60,473 bases of DNA from positions 1-60,473 of the forward strand of contig NZ_QUZT01000040.1 in the NCBI RefSeq assembly GCF_004682045.1, read 5' to 3'. A program made the position numbers and the translations under genes. The DNA is from Pseudomonas nabeulensis (GTDB lineage Bacteria; Pseudomonadota; Gammaproteobacteria; Pseudomonadales; Pseudomonadaceae). Below are positions 8,620 through 17,530 of the stretch, one piece after another. The number at the start of each line of letters is the position of its first letter. Position 1 is the stretch's first letter. Below the pieces are notes generated by a model. It saw only the letters and a list, made by a program, of their open reading frames with translations, was not told where the DNA came from and made no database searches.

Positions 8620-9860
8620 AACAATGCTCCTTGTTCGAGTAACACCCGTTTCACCGCATCAAACCCGCTGCGCTGGGACAGGCGACTGGACAGCGCCGCC
8701 GACACGCCCGCCGCATGCCCGGTGGCAAAGCCGGTGCCCATCACCCGCACCGAGCCGAAGGCGATGTCATCGGCGCCGATGGAGCTGCCGGCCAGCCACA
8801 GGTTGTCGCTGCCCTCGGGGATCAACGCGCCGAACGGCACGTGGAACCAGCCGTGATGAGGAATGGAACGGTATTCGGTGACGCCGTTGCCGGGGTGCAG
8901 TTCGCAGGGCCAGCCGGAACGGGCAATTCCATTGGCGCGCTGCCGTGCACTCAGGGCGTCGTCGGCCAGCACGTCTTGCTGGGAGGTCACACAACGGGTG
9001 GAGCGAATGCCCAGTTGCGGCCCGCTGGTTTCCAGGATCGCCCGTTCAAAGCCGGGCACCGTGCGACGCAGGGATTCCAGGTAATCGTGGGCAATGCCGC
9101 GCGCTTCGATCTCGGCGCGGGTCAGGTAGTGGGCGTCGGTGTTGACCAGGTCCACATCGATCATCATCGCCCAGTAGCTGCCCGACCATGGCAACGGCAC
9201 AAAGTAGCCGCCATTGCTGCGCGCCAGATGGCGTTGGGTACGGCGTTGATAGTCGATGACAGCGGCTTGCAACGCCTCGCGATCCGGTGCGTGGCCAGGC
9301 TCGACATTGCCGATGCGCACGGTCAGCGTCGCGGCCTGCAAGCGCGGGCGAATGCTGTGGGGCGCAATCATCGCGGCCACATTGGCGTTGCCGGTGGCGT
9401 CCACCACGCTGCCGACTTCGATGCGCAGACTGCCTTCCGGATGGCTGCACACAAGCGCGTCGATATGCCCGTTCTCGCCCTCGGCGGCAATCACCCGACA
9501 ATGCAGCAACGGCGTGATTCCGGCGCTTAGCACCAGGCGATCCAGCACCACTTTCAGGCGCTCCGGGTCCAGCAAAATGATCCAGTTGCCCGAGCTTTGC
9601 AGCACCGGCTCCACCGGATGCCCGAACGCCTGCAAGGCCTCCAGCACCCGCTGGCCCATGCCCGCCACCACCCGTTGCGGGTTCGGGCCGCTGGTGAGGA
9701 AGCCGCAATAGGACTGCACCCCAGAGATGGTCGCGGTGCCGCCGAAAAAGCCGTAGTCCTCAATCAACACCACACTGCGCCCGCACTCGGCCGCCGCCAG
9801 CGCAGCAGCAATACCCGCCGCGCCGCCGCCCACCACCGCCACGTCATAAAACCGGTTCAC
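8616..9860 (-). CDS. FAD-dependent oxidoreductase (FAD_oxidored family)
   Basis: A 414-residue flavoprotein with an N-terminal dinucleotide fold (VAVVGGGAAGIAAALAAA) followed by the family-typical LIEDYGFFGGTAT segment, then VVDATGNANVAA and the C-terminal flavin-binding WLAGSSIGADDIAFGSVRVMG. The FFGG-x-AT signature is that of the FAD_oxidored family, whose members oxidise diverse substrates. The start is a GTG at 9860 overlapping the ABC ATPase stop (GTGA). It probably performs the first oxidation of the substrate imported by the adjoining transporter. No signal peptide, so cytoplasmic. Confidence 0.8.
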   Translation of the reverse strand: MNRFYDVAVVGGGAAGIAAALAAAECGRSVVLIEDYGFFGGTATISGVQSYCGFLTSGPNPQRVVAGMGQRVLEALQAFGHPVEPVLQSSGNWIILLDPERLKVVLDRLVLSAGITPLLHCRVIAAEGENGHIDALVCSHPEGSLRIEVGSVVDATGNANVAAMIAPHSIRPRLQAATLTVRIGNVEPGHAPDREALQAAVIDYQRRTQRHLARSNGGYFVPLPWSGSYWAMMIDVDLVNTDAHYLTRAEIEARGIAHDYLESLRRTVPGFERAILETSGPQLGIRSTRCVTSQQDVLADDALSARQRANGIARSGWPCELHPGNGVTEYRSIPHHGWFHVPFGALIPEGSDNLWLAGSSIGADDIAFGSVRVMGTGFATGHAAGVSAALSSRLSQRSGFDAVKRVLLEQGALL

Positions 9861-10603
9861 AGGACTTTGTCGAGAAAGTCACGGGTACGCGCATCCCGTG
9901 GGCTGTCGAAAAACGCCTGGGCGCTGGCGTGTTCCACTACCTCGCCCTGATCGATGAAGTACACGTAGTCGGCAACTTCACGGGCAAAGCGCATTTCGTG
10001 GGTGACCAACACGCAGGTCATGCCTTCAGCGGCAATCGAGCGAATGACCCCGAGCACTTCCTTGACCGTCTCCGGGTCGAGGGCGGCGGTGACTTCATCG
10101 AACAGCATCACTTGCGGCTGCATACACAAGCCCCGTGCAATCGCCACGCGCTGTTGCTGGCCGCCGGACAACTCGCCCGGATAGGCCTGCTCCTTGCCGC
10201 CCAGACGCACCTGTTGCAGCAGCGCCCGCGCCTCTTCTTCCACCGTTTTGCGCTCACGCCCCAGCACCTGGATCGGCGCCATGCTGACGTTCTGCAACAC
10301 CGTGCGATGGGGGAACAGGTTGTAGCTCTGGAACACGATGCCGACCCGCTGGCGCAGTTGCTGCAACGGCAATTGCGGGCTGCCGATCAGCGCGCCGTCG
10401 AGGCGGATCTCACCGCCGTCGATCTCGGCCAGGGCATTGATGCAGCGCAACACCGTGGACTTGCCCGACCCCGAAGGACCGATGATGCACACCACTTCGC
10501 CGCGCCCCACGGCCAGGTCGATGCCCTTGAGCACCGGCGTGTCGCCATAGGCCTTGTTCACCCCGTGCAAGGCGATAAACGGGTTTTCCAGGATACGTTT
10601 CAT
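9857..10603 (-). CDS. Polar amino acid ABC transporter, ATP-binding protein
   Basis: A 248-residue ATPase with Walker A GPSGSGKST at 42-50, Q-loop (VFQSYNLFPH), signature LSGGQQQR, Walker B VMLFDEVTAALD and switch His (VTHEMRFA). Close in style to GlnQ/HisP/OccP ATPases for polar amino acids and opines. It energises the two permease-containing proteins encoded upstream (10607-12876). Three bases separate it from the preceding permease stop. Confidence 0.9.
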   Translation of the reverse strand: MKRILENPFIALHGVNKAYGDTPVLKGIDLAVGRGEVVCIIGPSGSGKSTVLRCINALAEIDGGEIRLDGALIGSPQLPLQQLRQRVGIVFQSYNLFPHRTVLQNVSMAPIQVLGRERKTVEEEARALLQQVRLGGKEQAYPGELSGGQQQRVAIARGLCMQPQVMLFDEVTAALDPETVKEVLGVIRSIAAEGMTCVLVTHEMRFAREVADYVYFIDQGEVVEHASAQAFFDSPRDARTRDFLDKVL

Positions 10604-10606
10604 GGG

Positions 10607-11287
10607 TTACCTGTAGGCCAGGCGCCGTTCCAGAGAACGGGCCAGCAGTGAAAGCGGAAAGATGTAGATAAAGAACAGCGCCAGCACCAAGCCATACACC
10701 GGCAGCAGCAAGTCGGTGCGCGCAGTGGCGGCGAGGATCTCGCGACTGGCGCTGAGCAATTCGCCCACACCCAGCAGGCTGGCGAGGGCGCTGGACATGG
10801 TCACCACGCAATACAGGCCCAACGCGGGCGGCACCATCAGGCGCAGGGCCTGGGGCAAGATCACATGGCGCAGTTGACCCATCGGGCTGTAACCCAAGGC
10901 GGTGGCGGCTTCCCATTGGGTGCGCGGGATCGACTGCAAGGCACCGCGCACGATTTCCGACGCATTCCCCGCCGCCGGCAACGACAACGCCAACACCGCC
11001 TTGAGCCACGCTGGCAGGCTGATCACCACGCCCGCGACGTGCCATTCATAGGGCAGCAGGTGCATCACGAAAAACATCACCACCAGCCATGGCGAATTGC
11101 GCAGCAGTTGGGTCAGCAATCTTGCGCCCAAGCGCAGCCCGCGCGGTTTGGCCCGTTGCAACGCGCCCAGGCAAACACCCGCCACACACGCCAACAGCAT
11201 CGCCAACGCACCGATCCACAGGTTCAGCGCAAAGCCCTTGAGCATCAGCGGCAACCACGGCAGCAGCGCTGAAATCACCTCGTTCAT
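10607..11287 (-). CDS. Polar amino acid ABC transporter permease
   Basis: A 226-residue inner membrane permease of the HisM/GlnP type. Several hydrophobic helices flank the EAA loop (EIVRGALQSIPRTQWEAATALGYSPMGQLRHVILPQALR), which contacts the ATPase. It is the second permease of the heteromeric channel; the first is the C-terminal half of the neighbouring fusion protein. The ATG overlaps that gene's stop codon (ATGA). Confidence 0.9.
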   Translation of the reverse strand: MNEVISALLPWLPLMLKGFALNLWIGALAMLLACVAGVCLGALQRAKPRGLRLGARLLTQLLRNSPWLVVMFFVMHLLPYEWHVAGVVISLPAWLKAVLALSLPAAGNASEIVRGALQSIPRTQWEAATALGYSPMGQLRHVILPQALRLMVPPALGLYCVVTMSSALASLLGVGELLSASREILAATARTDLLLPVYGLVLALFFIYIFPLSLLARSLERRLAYR

Positions 11288-12876
11288 GCGCCACCTCCAG
11301 GGATGTGCAGGCGCCGTTCCAGGCGGTGCAGCGCCCAGGCCAACACGGCCATGGCGGCAAAATAGGTGATCAGCACCAGCAGCATCATTTCCACCACGTT
11401 GTAGCGTTCACTCCAGATTTCCTGGGCGCTGTAGAGCACCTCGGGCACGGCCACCGCGTAGGCGATGGAGCTGCCCTTGATCAACTGCACCATGTTGTTG
11501 CCCAGCGCCGGCAAGCAGGCACGCAGCGCCAATGGCAGTTGGATATGCCACAGCCGGGCCGCTCGTCCGTACCCAAGGGCGAGCGCCGCATCGCGGGTGC
11601 TGGCGGGTACGGCGAGCAAGCCGGCGCGGATGATTTCCACGGCAAACGCGCCGTAGTGCAGGGTGATGCACAACGCCGCGAGGCCGAACGGGTTGGCGTA
11701 CCACGGCGCCGCACCGCCCTCCAGACCACCGCGCAACAACGCGCCAACACCGAAATAGATGAAGTACAACTGGGCCAGGCTTGGCGTGTTGCGCAGCAGT
11801 TCCACATAGCCGCGCACCAGCCAGCGCAAGGGCCGGGATGCGCCCATCGCCAGCGCACCGAACAGGCCGATCAGGCAGGAGCCGAGGATGCCGATGACCG
11901 AAAGCTGCAACGTGGTGAAGATGCCGGAGGCGAATTGGCGAGCGGTCCAGCCGTCATAGAACACCGGGAAGTTCCAGCCGGTGGTGGTATTGAGGCGTGC
12001 AAAACCATCCGTCAGGCGTTGCAGAAAATACGGCAGGCTCTGGGTGTCCTGCGTCGCGCTTTGCGCCTCGCTCGGGTCCAGCGGATGTTTGTGGGGCAAG
12101 CCGTAGCGGCTTTCCAACTGATACAGGAAACCGCTTTGACGCCAGTGCAGCGCCAACGCTTCCAGCAGCCCGCGCCACTGCGGGTCGCCCTTGGCCACGG
12201 CCAGGCTCCACGGTGCTTCGAGAATCACCGGCAACTGGATGCGATAGCCCTGCCATTGCTGGCTGTCCTGCAAACGCAGGCGCGCTACCGCTTCGTCCAT
12301 TACCTGGCCAATGCAACGCCGATCCCTGAGCGCCTGGGCGCTTTCGGTGAGGCCGGCAAAGGCGAGGATGTTCACTCCGTAGTGCTCGGCCACGCTCTGG
12401 TTGTAGGTCGAGCCCTGGCTGCTGCACAGGGTTTCACCGCGCAGACTTTCCCAGCTGTCGACCACCTGATCATCACGGGTCAGCAACACCGCACCGGAGG
12501 CGTAGAAACCGGGAAAGATAAAGTCCACCAGGCGCTGGCGTTCTTCGGTCACGCTGAAACCGGTGATGATCACGTCGCACTTGCCCTGCTGCACAAACGG
12601 CACGCGGTTGGCGCCGCTGGTGGGGATGGTCTGCGCGCTGATCTCGCGGCCCAACCGCTGGCTGAGGGACTGGCGCAGGTTTTCCAGCAAGTCGGCATTG
12701 AAGCCCACCGCCTTGCCCGAGGGCGTGAGGTAGGCGAACGGCCGGTTCTCCACATTGGTGCAGGCATTAACCACGCCGCGCTCGGCGATGCGTTGCAGCA
12801 CCGGCCCGTCCTGCGCCACCGCGCCCAGTGAAGCCGCCAGCAAAGCGGCGGCCCCCCAGGCCTTGAGCCACCTCAT
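11284..12876 (-). CDS. ABC transporter substrate-binding protein fused to permease
   Basis: A 530-residue two-domain protein. Residues 1-22 form a signal or anchor helix (LKAWGAAALLAASLGAVAQ). Residues about 25-255 are a solute-binding protein of family 3 (GVVNACTNVENRPFAYL, GFNADLLENL, GKCDVIITGFSVTEERQRLVDF). Residues about 300-530 are an amino acid permease with an EAA loop (EIIRAGLLAVPASTRDAALALGYGRAARLWHIQLPLALR). Such fusions are familiar as GlnPQ-type transporters in Gram-positives but are uncommon in Pseudomonas. The start at 12876 overlaps the TonB receptor stop (ATGA), so outer and inner membrane uptake are made together. The fusion probably delivers substrate directly to its own channel half. 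Confidence 0.88.
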   Translation of the reverse strand: MRWLKAWGAAALLAASLGAVAQDGPVLQRIAERGVVNACTNVENRPFAYLTPSGKAVGFNADLLENLRQSLSQRLGREISAQTIPTSGANRVPFVQQGKCDVIITGFSVTEERQRLVDFIFPGFYASGAVLLTRDDQVVDSWESLRGETLCSSQGSTYNQSVAEHYGVNILAFAGLTESAQALRDRRCIGQVMDEAVARLRLQDSQQWQGYRIQLPVILEAPWSLAVAKGDPQWRGLLEALALHWRQSGFLYQLESRYGLPHKHPLDPSEAQSATQDTQSLPYFLQRLTDGFARLNTTTGWNFPVFYDGWTARQFASGIFTTLQLSVIGILGSCLIGLFGALAMGASRPLRWLVRGYVELLRNTPSLAQLYFIYFGVGALLRGGLEGGAAPWYANPFGLAALCITLHYGAFAVEIIRAGLLAVPASTRDAALALGYGRAARLWHIQLPLALRACLPALGNNMVQLIKGSSIAYAVAVPEVLYSAQEIWSERYNVVEMMLLVLITYFAAMAVLAWALHRLERRLHIPGGGA

Positions 12877-15269
12877 CACCACGAATACGTCGCCTTGAGG
12901 TAATAGAACGCGCCGTTCATGCCAAACGGCGAGTAGGAGATGTAGTTGACGTTCTGATGGCCGGGGTTGTTCAGGCTGTTGCGTTTGTCCGGGTAGGCAT
13001 CGGTGACGTTGTCGCCGCCCACGGTGAACAGCCAGTCGTCGTAGCGATAGCTGGTGGACAGGTCGAGTACCCACTTGGCGTCGAAGCGCTGGTCGTAGGC
13101 CGCACCGGTGTTGCTCACGGCGAGGAAGCTGCCGTAGCGCACCAGGTTGGCGTGCAGGCCCCAGTTGTCCTTGCTGTAGTCGGTGGAGAACGACAGCTTG
13201 CTGCGCGGCGTGCTGTCGGTGAGTACACCGTAGCGGTCACGCCGGTCGATGCGGTCCAGGTTCAGGCCGCTCTGGGTCAACGCGATGGGGTTGTCCTTGA
13301 TATCGGTAACGCGGGTCTTGCTGTAGCTGTAGCCCACGGTGCTGTTGAGGCGGCCACCGTTGTCGAAGCGGTAGCGATGCTGGCCGGTGACGTCGACGCC
13401 ACGGGTCTGGGTGTCGACCGCGTTGGTGAAGTAGCGCACCGATTGGTACAGGTCGGTGGGAATGCCGTTCGCCGCCAGATAGGCCTGGCCGGCGGCCGTC
13501 TGTACGTTGAGGTTGCTCGACAGGGTGACCCGGTCGTTGATGTTGATCTGGTACACGTCCAGCGTGGCGCTGAAATCGTCGGTCGGTTGCAGCACCAGGC
13601 CCAGGCTGATGTTGCGCGACTTCTCGGCCTTCAAGTCTTCGGCACCGAGCAGGCGTGCAATCGGTGAGTCCACCGAAGCCGTCAACTGATCCTGATAAGC
13701 GTTGATCGAGGTGTTGAGGGCGCTGGTGGTCGCCGAATAGTGCTGCTGCGCCAGCGACGGCGCACGGTAGCCGGTAGACACACTGCCGCGCACGGCGACC
13801 ACCGGGTTGAAGTCATAACGGCTGGAAAACGAGCCAGTGGTGGCGCCGCCGAAGTCGTTGTAGTCGTCGTGACGCACGGCGACCGAGGCGCGCCATTTGT
13901 CGGTGAGGTTGGTTTCCAGATCGAGGTACTGGGCCACCACGTCACGGCGATAGCTGCCGCTGTCGGTGGGTTTGAGACCCGAGAAGCCTTCGGCGCCGGT
14001 GCCGTAATAGGAGTTGGCCTCGCCGCTGCTTTCTTGGTAGGTCTGGTGCTGGTACTCCACACCGAACGCCACCGACAGCGGGTTGCTGAGCAGCGGCACG
14101 TTCAGCTCGTTGCTGAAGTCCAATTGGTACACGGCGAGGCTGCTGGTGAGGCTGCCGTCATCGAAATTCTGCTGGGTGTTGCCGGTGTCGCGGTACAGGT
14201 AGCGGTTAAGGGTGTCGCGACTGCTCAGGTCGATCTGGTTGCGGCCGTAGTCGACGCTGGCGTCCCATTTCCAGTCGGCCAGCAGGCCACGCAGGCCGAG
14301 TACCAACGATTGATCCTGGGTTTCGGCGTGCAGGCGCGGCAGGTAGCCTTCGGGATGGGCGGCACGGTCGTAGGTGGAAGCACGGCCATTGCGGAACGCG
14401 TCCCAGGTGTCGCCGGTGGATTTGTTGTAGCCGGCAAAACCGTAGGCGGTGAGGTCGTCGCTCAGGGCGTATTCAGCGTTGAGCATGACCTTGCCGTTGG
14501 TGATATCCGGGTCGCCCAGGCGATAGGTGGTGCTGCCATAACCGGGTGCGCCGGGGTTGCGGTTGTCGGGGCCGGCGCGGTTGGTGAAGTCATTGTTGTT
14601 GCCGTCGAAACTCAGGTGCGCAAAGCCGCGTTCGCCGAGTTTGAAGCCGGTGTCGGCGTCCACATGGCGCTGAATGCCGTCGCCCTTGGCATACTGGCCG
14701 TAGCTGGTGGTGATCTGGCCGCCCTCGTCGTCTTTCTTGAGGATCACGTTGATCACGCCGGCGATCGCATCCGAACCATAACGGGCCGACGCGCCGTCGC
14801 CGAGCACTTCGATATGGTCGATGGCCGACAGCGGGATCGCGCCCAGATCCACCGGCGCCGAGCCACGGCCCTGGGTCACGTTGGTGTTGAGGAAGGCGCT
14901 GGTGTGGCGACGCTTGCCGTTCACCAACACCAGCACCTGGTCCGGCGACAGGCCGCGCATCTGCACCGGGCGAATGATCCCGGTAAAGCCGGAGCTGGCC
15001 GGACGCGGGAAGTTCAAGGACGGGATCAACCGCGACAGCGCTTCCGACAACTCATTGCTGCCGGTGCTTTGCAGAGTCTTGCTGGACACCACTTGGATCG
15101 GCTGCATCGACTCCAGCACCGTGCGGTTCTCCGAGCGAGTGCCGGTGACCACCACCGCATTCAACTGCGGTGCGCTGTCACTGTCGTCTGCGGCCTGCGC
15201 CTGCATGCCGGTCACGACCGCCAATACGGCGAGCGACAGCCTGCTTAGATTGAACGTGCCCTTGATCAT
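12876..15269 (-). CDS. TonB-dependent outer membrane receptor
   Basis: A 797-residue receptor: signal peptide (LSLAVLAVVTGMQAQA), plug domain with VVVTGTRSENRTV near the TonB-box region, VLVLVNGKRRHTSAF and IEVLGDGASARYGSDAIAGVINVILKK, then a barrel ending in aromatic Trp (KATYSW). There is no N-terminal signalling domain, so no sigma/anti-sigma control is expected. It resembles the receptor at 32043-34487 in the plug region; both belong to the group with the NGKRRH and DGASA-YGSDAIAGVIN wording often linked to nutrient rather than siderophore uptake. It is the first gene of the 10-kb operon. The ATG at 15269 has AAGGA immediately upstream. Confidence 0.9.
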   Translation of the reverse strand: MIKGTFNLSRLSLAVLAVVTGMQAQAADDSDSAPQLNAVVVTGTRSENRTVLESMQPIQVVSSKTLQSTGSNELSEALSRLIPSLNFPRPASSGFTGIIRPVQMRGLSPDQVLVLVNGKRRHTSAFLNTNVTQGRGSAPVDLGAIPLSAIDHIEVLGDGASARYGSDAIAGVINVILKKDDEGGQITTSYGQYAKGDGIQRHVDADTGFKLGERGFAHLSFDGNNNDFTNRAGPDNRNPGAPGYGSTTYRLGDPDITNGKVMLNAEYALSDDLTAYGFAGYNKSTGDTWDAFRNGRASTYDRAAHPEGYLPRLHAETQDQSLVLGLRGLLADWKWDASVDYGRNQIDLSSRDTLNRYLYRDTGNTQQNFDDGSLTSSLAVYQLDFSNELNVPLLSNPLSVAFGVEYQHQTYQESSGEANSYYGTGAEGFSGLKPTDSGSYRRDVVAQYLDLETNLTDKWRASVAVRHDDYNDFGGATTGSFSSRYDFNPVVAVRGSVSTGYRAPSLAQQHYSATTSALNTSINAYQDQLTASVDSPIARLLGAEDLKAEKSRNISLGLVLQPTDDFSATLDVYQININDRVTLSSNLNVQTAAGQAYLAANGIPTDLYQSVRYFTNAVDTQTRGVDVTGQHRYRFDNGGRLNSTVGYSYSKTRVTDIKDNPIALTQSGLNLDRIDRRDRYGVLTDSTPRSKLSFSTDYSKDNWGLHANLVRYGSFLAVSNTGAAYDQRFDAKWVLDLSTSYRYDDWLFTVGGDNVTDAYPDKRNSLNNPGHQNVNYISYSPFGMNGAFYYLKATYSW

Positions 15270-15619
15270 TCCTTATTCCCCAGCCAACAGGCATCACCGC
15301 GCCCTGACGCAAGTGCAGGGGCAGTGGCTGTCGAACATTTGTCATATTCAAAAGTTGATAAAAGAGTGGGCCAGGGGGCAATTCGGTGGCGTGTTGATTG
15401 CTTGCCTGGGCGTTCACACGGGCCCCAATCTACCTGCCCTGCGCGGCCATACCTACGGAAAAAACAGCAGGCAACACTAACTTTTACTCATATGGCCCTG
15501 CGGTTATATGGTTAAAAGAACACGGTCTAGTTGAAGCCGGTTTATTGATTGAGTGCACTAAAAGATCAGGCTATAAATGCGCGGTTTTATTCACAGGCAA
15601 GACCCGAGTATTCCCCCTT
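15270..15619. promoter_or_regulatory. Divergent promoter region between receptor operon and lysR
   Basis: These 350 bp hold no gene. They must carry the promoters of the minus-strand receptor operon and the plus-strand LysR gene. An inverted repeat CATAT-N12-ATATG lies at 15489-15510, of the size and symmetry bound by LysR-type proteins. AT-rich tracts at 15345-15365 (receptor side) and 15525-15590 (lysR side) could hold -10/-35 elements, but none is clear enough to place. Confidence 0.5.
15489..15510. promoter_or_regulatory. Possible LysR-type operator
   Basis: CATAT (15489-15493) and ATATG (15506-15510) form an inverted repeat containing a T-N-A spacing typical of LysR-family sites, in the intergenic region shared with the divergent receptor operon. 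The regulator at 15620 is the natural candidate to bind it. Confidence 0.35.
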
Positions 15620-16522
15620 ATGAATCTTCGCCAGATGGAAGTCTTCCGTTCCATCATGCTCACCGGCAGCATCGCGGGCGCCGCCGAGTTGTTGCATATA
15701 TCCCAGTCCGCCGTGAGCAAGATGCTCAGCCACACCCAGCAGCGTGGCGGCCCGAAACTGTTCGAACTGGTCAAGGGCCGGCTGGTGCCCACCAGCGAAG
15801 CGCGGGAGCTGTACGAGGAAGTCGAGCGGTTGTGGCGCAACGTGGAACGGGTGCGTGAGTTGTCCAGCGAACTGGCCAACCCGTCCAAGGGCAACCTGTA
15901 TATCGCGGCGTCGCCGAGCCTGGGCATGTCGGTGGTGCCACAGAGCCTGGCGCAGACGGTCAAGGAACGGCCGGACCTGAGTGTGAAGGTGATCCTGCCG
16001 CTGCCCGGTGCGTTGACCGATGTGGTGGCGGAGAAGATTGTCGATATCGGCATTACCACGTTTGAAGTGGACCACCCGAGCATCACCGTGCATGCGCGTT
16101 ACAGCTGCCCGTTGGTGTGCATCATGGCGCCGTCCCATCCATTGGCGGCGCTTGAGTCCATCCGCCCGGCGGATTTGATTGGGCATCGGCTGATTTCGGT
16201 GCCGTTGCAGGAGTTGTATGGCATCAATGAGGACAAGGTGTATGGGGACGTGCTGGCGCAGTTGAACATTGGCTTGCAGGTGCGTTCGGGGTTGATTGCC
16301 AGCCTGTTCAGCTTGGCCAGTGGCGAGATTGCGGTGGTGGACGCGCTGGCGGTGTCGGGGAATTTGTTGCCGTTGGTGATTCGGCGGTTTGAGAGTGCGG
16401 CGGCGGTGGAGATTGCGGTGATTCATAACAGCTTCAAGCCGTTGTCGCCGCAGGCGTTGTTGTTTCGGGACATGGTGATGGGGCATTTGCAGGACGTGTG
16501 TACGGGCTATCAGCGGGGTTAA
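15620..16522 (+). CDS. LysR-family transcriptional regulator
   Basis: A 300-residue LysR protein: N-terminal winged helix (MNLRQMEVFRSIMLTGSIAGAAELLHISQSAVSKML) and a periplasmic-binding-protein-like effector domain (about 90-295). The MEVFRSIMLTGSIAGAAELL wording resembles the opine/octopine regulators OccR and NocR. It diverges from the TonB receptor/ABC/FAD operon and is the likely local regulator of that operon, with a ligand derived from the imported substrate. The ATG at 15620 was chosen because it begins the conserved helix; the frame is open for another 74 codons upstream without a domain. Confidence 0.88.
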   Translation: MNLRQMEVFRSIMLTGSIAGAAELLHISQSAVSKMLSHTQQRGGPKLFELVKGRLVPTSEARELYEEVERLWRNVERVRELSSELANPSKGNLYIAASPSLGMSVVPQSLAQTVKERPDLSVKVILPLPGALTDVVAEKIVDIGITTFEVDHPSITVHARYSCPLVCIMAPSHPLAALESIRPADLIGHRLISVPLQELYGINEDKVYGDVLAQLNIGLQVRSGLIASLFSLASGEIAVVDALAVSGNLLPLVIRRFESAAAVEIAVIHNSFKPLSPQALLFRDMVMGHLQDVCTGYQRG

Positions 16523-16523
16523 A

Positions 16524-16590
16524 TGTGGGAGGGGGCTTGCCCCCGATGGGGGTCTATCAGCAAAAAACCCATGAGCTGACACCCCCACAA
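16524..16590 (+). repeat. REP element with partial inverted partner
   Basis: GTGGGAGGGGGCTTGCCCCCGATG begins two bases after the lysR stop, and AGCTGACACCCCCAC at about 16574 resembles the inner part of the REPIN seen at 25371-25461. The inverted REP end is degenerate, so this looks like a decayed or half REPIN. It may also serve as the 3' end of the lysR transcript. Confidence 0.65.
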
Positions 16591-16698
16591 TATGTTGCCA
16601 GTGACCACCCCTCACCCGGCCAGTCACACACAGCAATACCCCTTCCCAGCCATTCAAACGATACTGTGCACCGCCCCCTTATCCGAGACTGCCCCTCG

Positions 16699-17523
16699 AT
16701 GCGCACACTGATCATCGCCAGCCTCTGCCTCTTGGCAGGCTGCCAACACACTCCCCCCGCCAACGACCAGCTGGATGCAGTGCTCTGGACCCAAACCTCC
16801 ATCGAGCATGAGTTGATCTACCGCCAACTCTTCGCCAATGCCACCCGCCAACTCGACGTGGCGCTGGCCGACCCGAGCTGGGACGCCCTGCCCTTTCCCA
16901 CCCGCGACCTGACCGGCCTGCCGCCGGCCGTGGTGGTGGATATCGACGAGACCCTCCTGGACAACGTGCCCCTCAACGCCCGCGATGTGGTCAACAACCA
17001 GATCTATTCCTACGACCGCTGGAACACCTGGGTCGACCAGGCCAAGGCCCAGGCATTGCCCGGCGCAGTGGCCTTTTTGCAAGCCGCCCAGCACAAAGGC
17101 ATCACCGTGTACTACGTGACCAACCGCGAACACAGCCAGGTCGCGGCCACTGCGAAGAACCTGCGCCTGCGGGGTTTCCCCATCGAGCGCGACGAACAGA
17201 TCCTCGCCGCCAGCACCCCCACCGGCCACTGCGAAAGCGCCGGCTATGGCAAGACCTGCCGCCGTCAGTGGATCGCCCGCCATGCCCGCGTATTGTTGAT
17301 GGCCGGTGACTCGCTGGGGGATTTCGTCCAGGCCGAACACAACACCCTCGCCGACCAGCGCAAGGCGGTGGAACCCTATGTGAACTGGCTGGGCCAACGC
17401 TGGTTCCTGCTGCCCAACCCGACTTACGGCAACTGGTACAGCGCGCCGTATAGGGATGACGAGAAGTTGCCGTTCGAACGCAAACGCCAGCTCAAGCAGC
17501 AGGCGTTGCAGTTGGAACAGTAG
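16699..17523 (+). CDS. HAD-family acid phosphatase, lipoprotein e(P4)-like
   Basis: A 274-residue exported phosphatase. The lipobox LLAGC near residues 11-16 marks a lipoprotein. The HAD motif I VVVDIDETLLDN supplies both catalytic aspartates, motif II is in YYVTNREHSQ, and a distal acidic motif MAGDSLGDF closes the site. The fold and motifs match the class C/e(P4) 5'-nucleotidase and acid phosphatase group that releases phosphate from nucleotides at the cell surface. The start at 16699 was chosen because it begins the signal sequence. It faces hcp convergently with only 7 bp between stop codons. Confidence 0.85.
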   Translation: MRTLIIASLCLLAGCQHTPPANDQLDAVLWTQTSIEHELIYRQLFANATRQLDVALADPSWDALPFPTRDLTGLPPAVVVDIDETLLDNVPLNARDVVNNQIYSYDRWNTWVDQAKAQALPGAVAFLQAAQHKGITVYYVTNREHSQVAATAKNLRLRGFPIERDEQILAASTPTGHCESAGYGKTCRRQWIARHARVLLMAGDSLGDFVQAEHNTLADQRKAVEPYVNWLGQRWFLLPNPTYGNWYSAPYRDDEKLPFERKRQLKQQALQLEQ

Positions 17524-17530
17524 CGAGTGC

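Noticed and set aside
12876..13074. Upstream extension of the binding protein-permease fusion
   Set aside because: The extra 66 codons lie inside the receptor gene and are Arg/Gln-rich. The ATG at 12876 starts a signal sequence and overlaps the receptor stop.
13740..15248. 502-codon plus-strand frame opposite the TonB receptor
   Set aside because: Composition typical of an antisense shadow, without recognisable motifs; the receptor on the minus strand accounts for the sequence.
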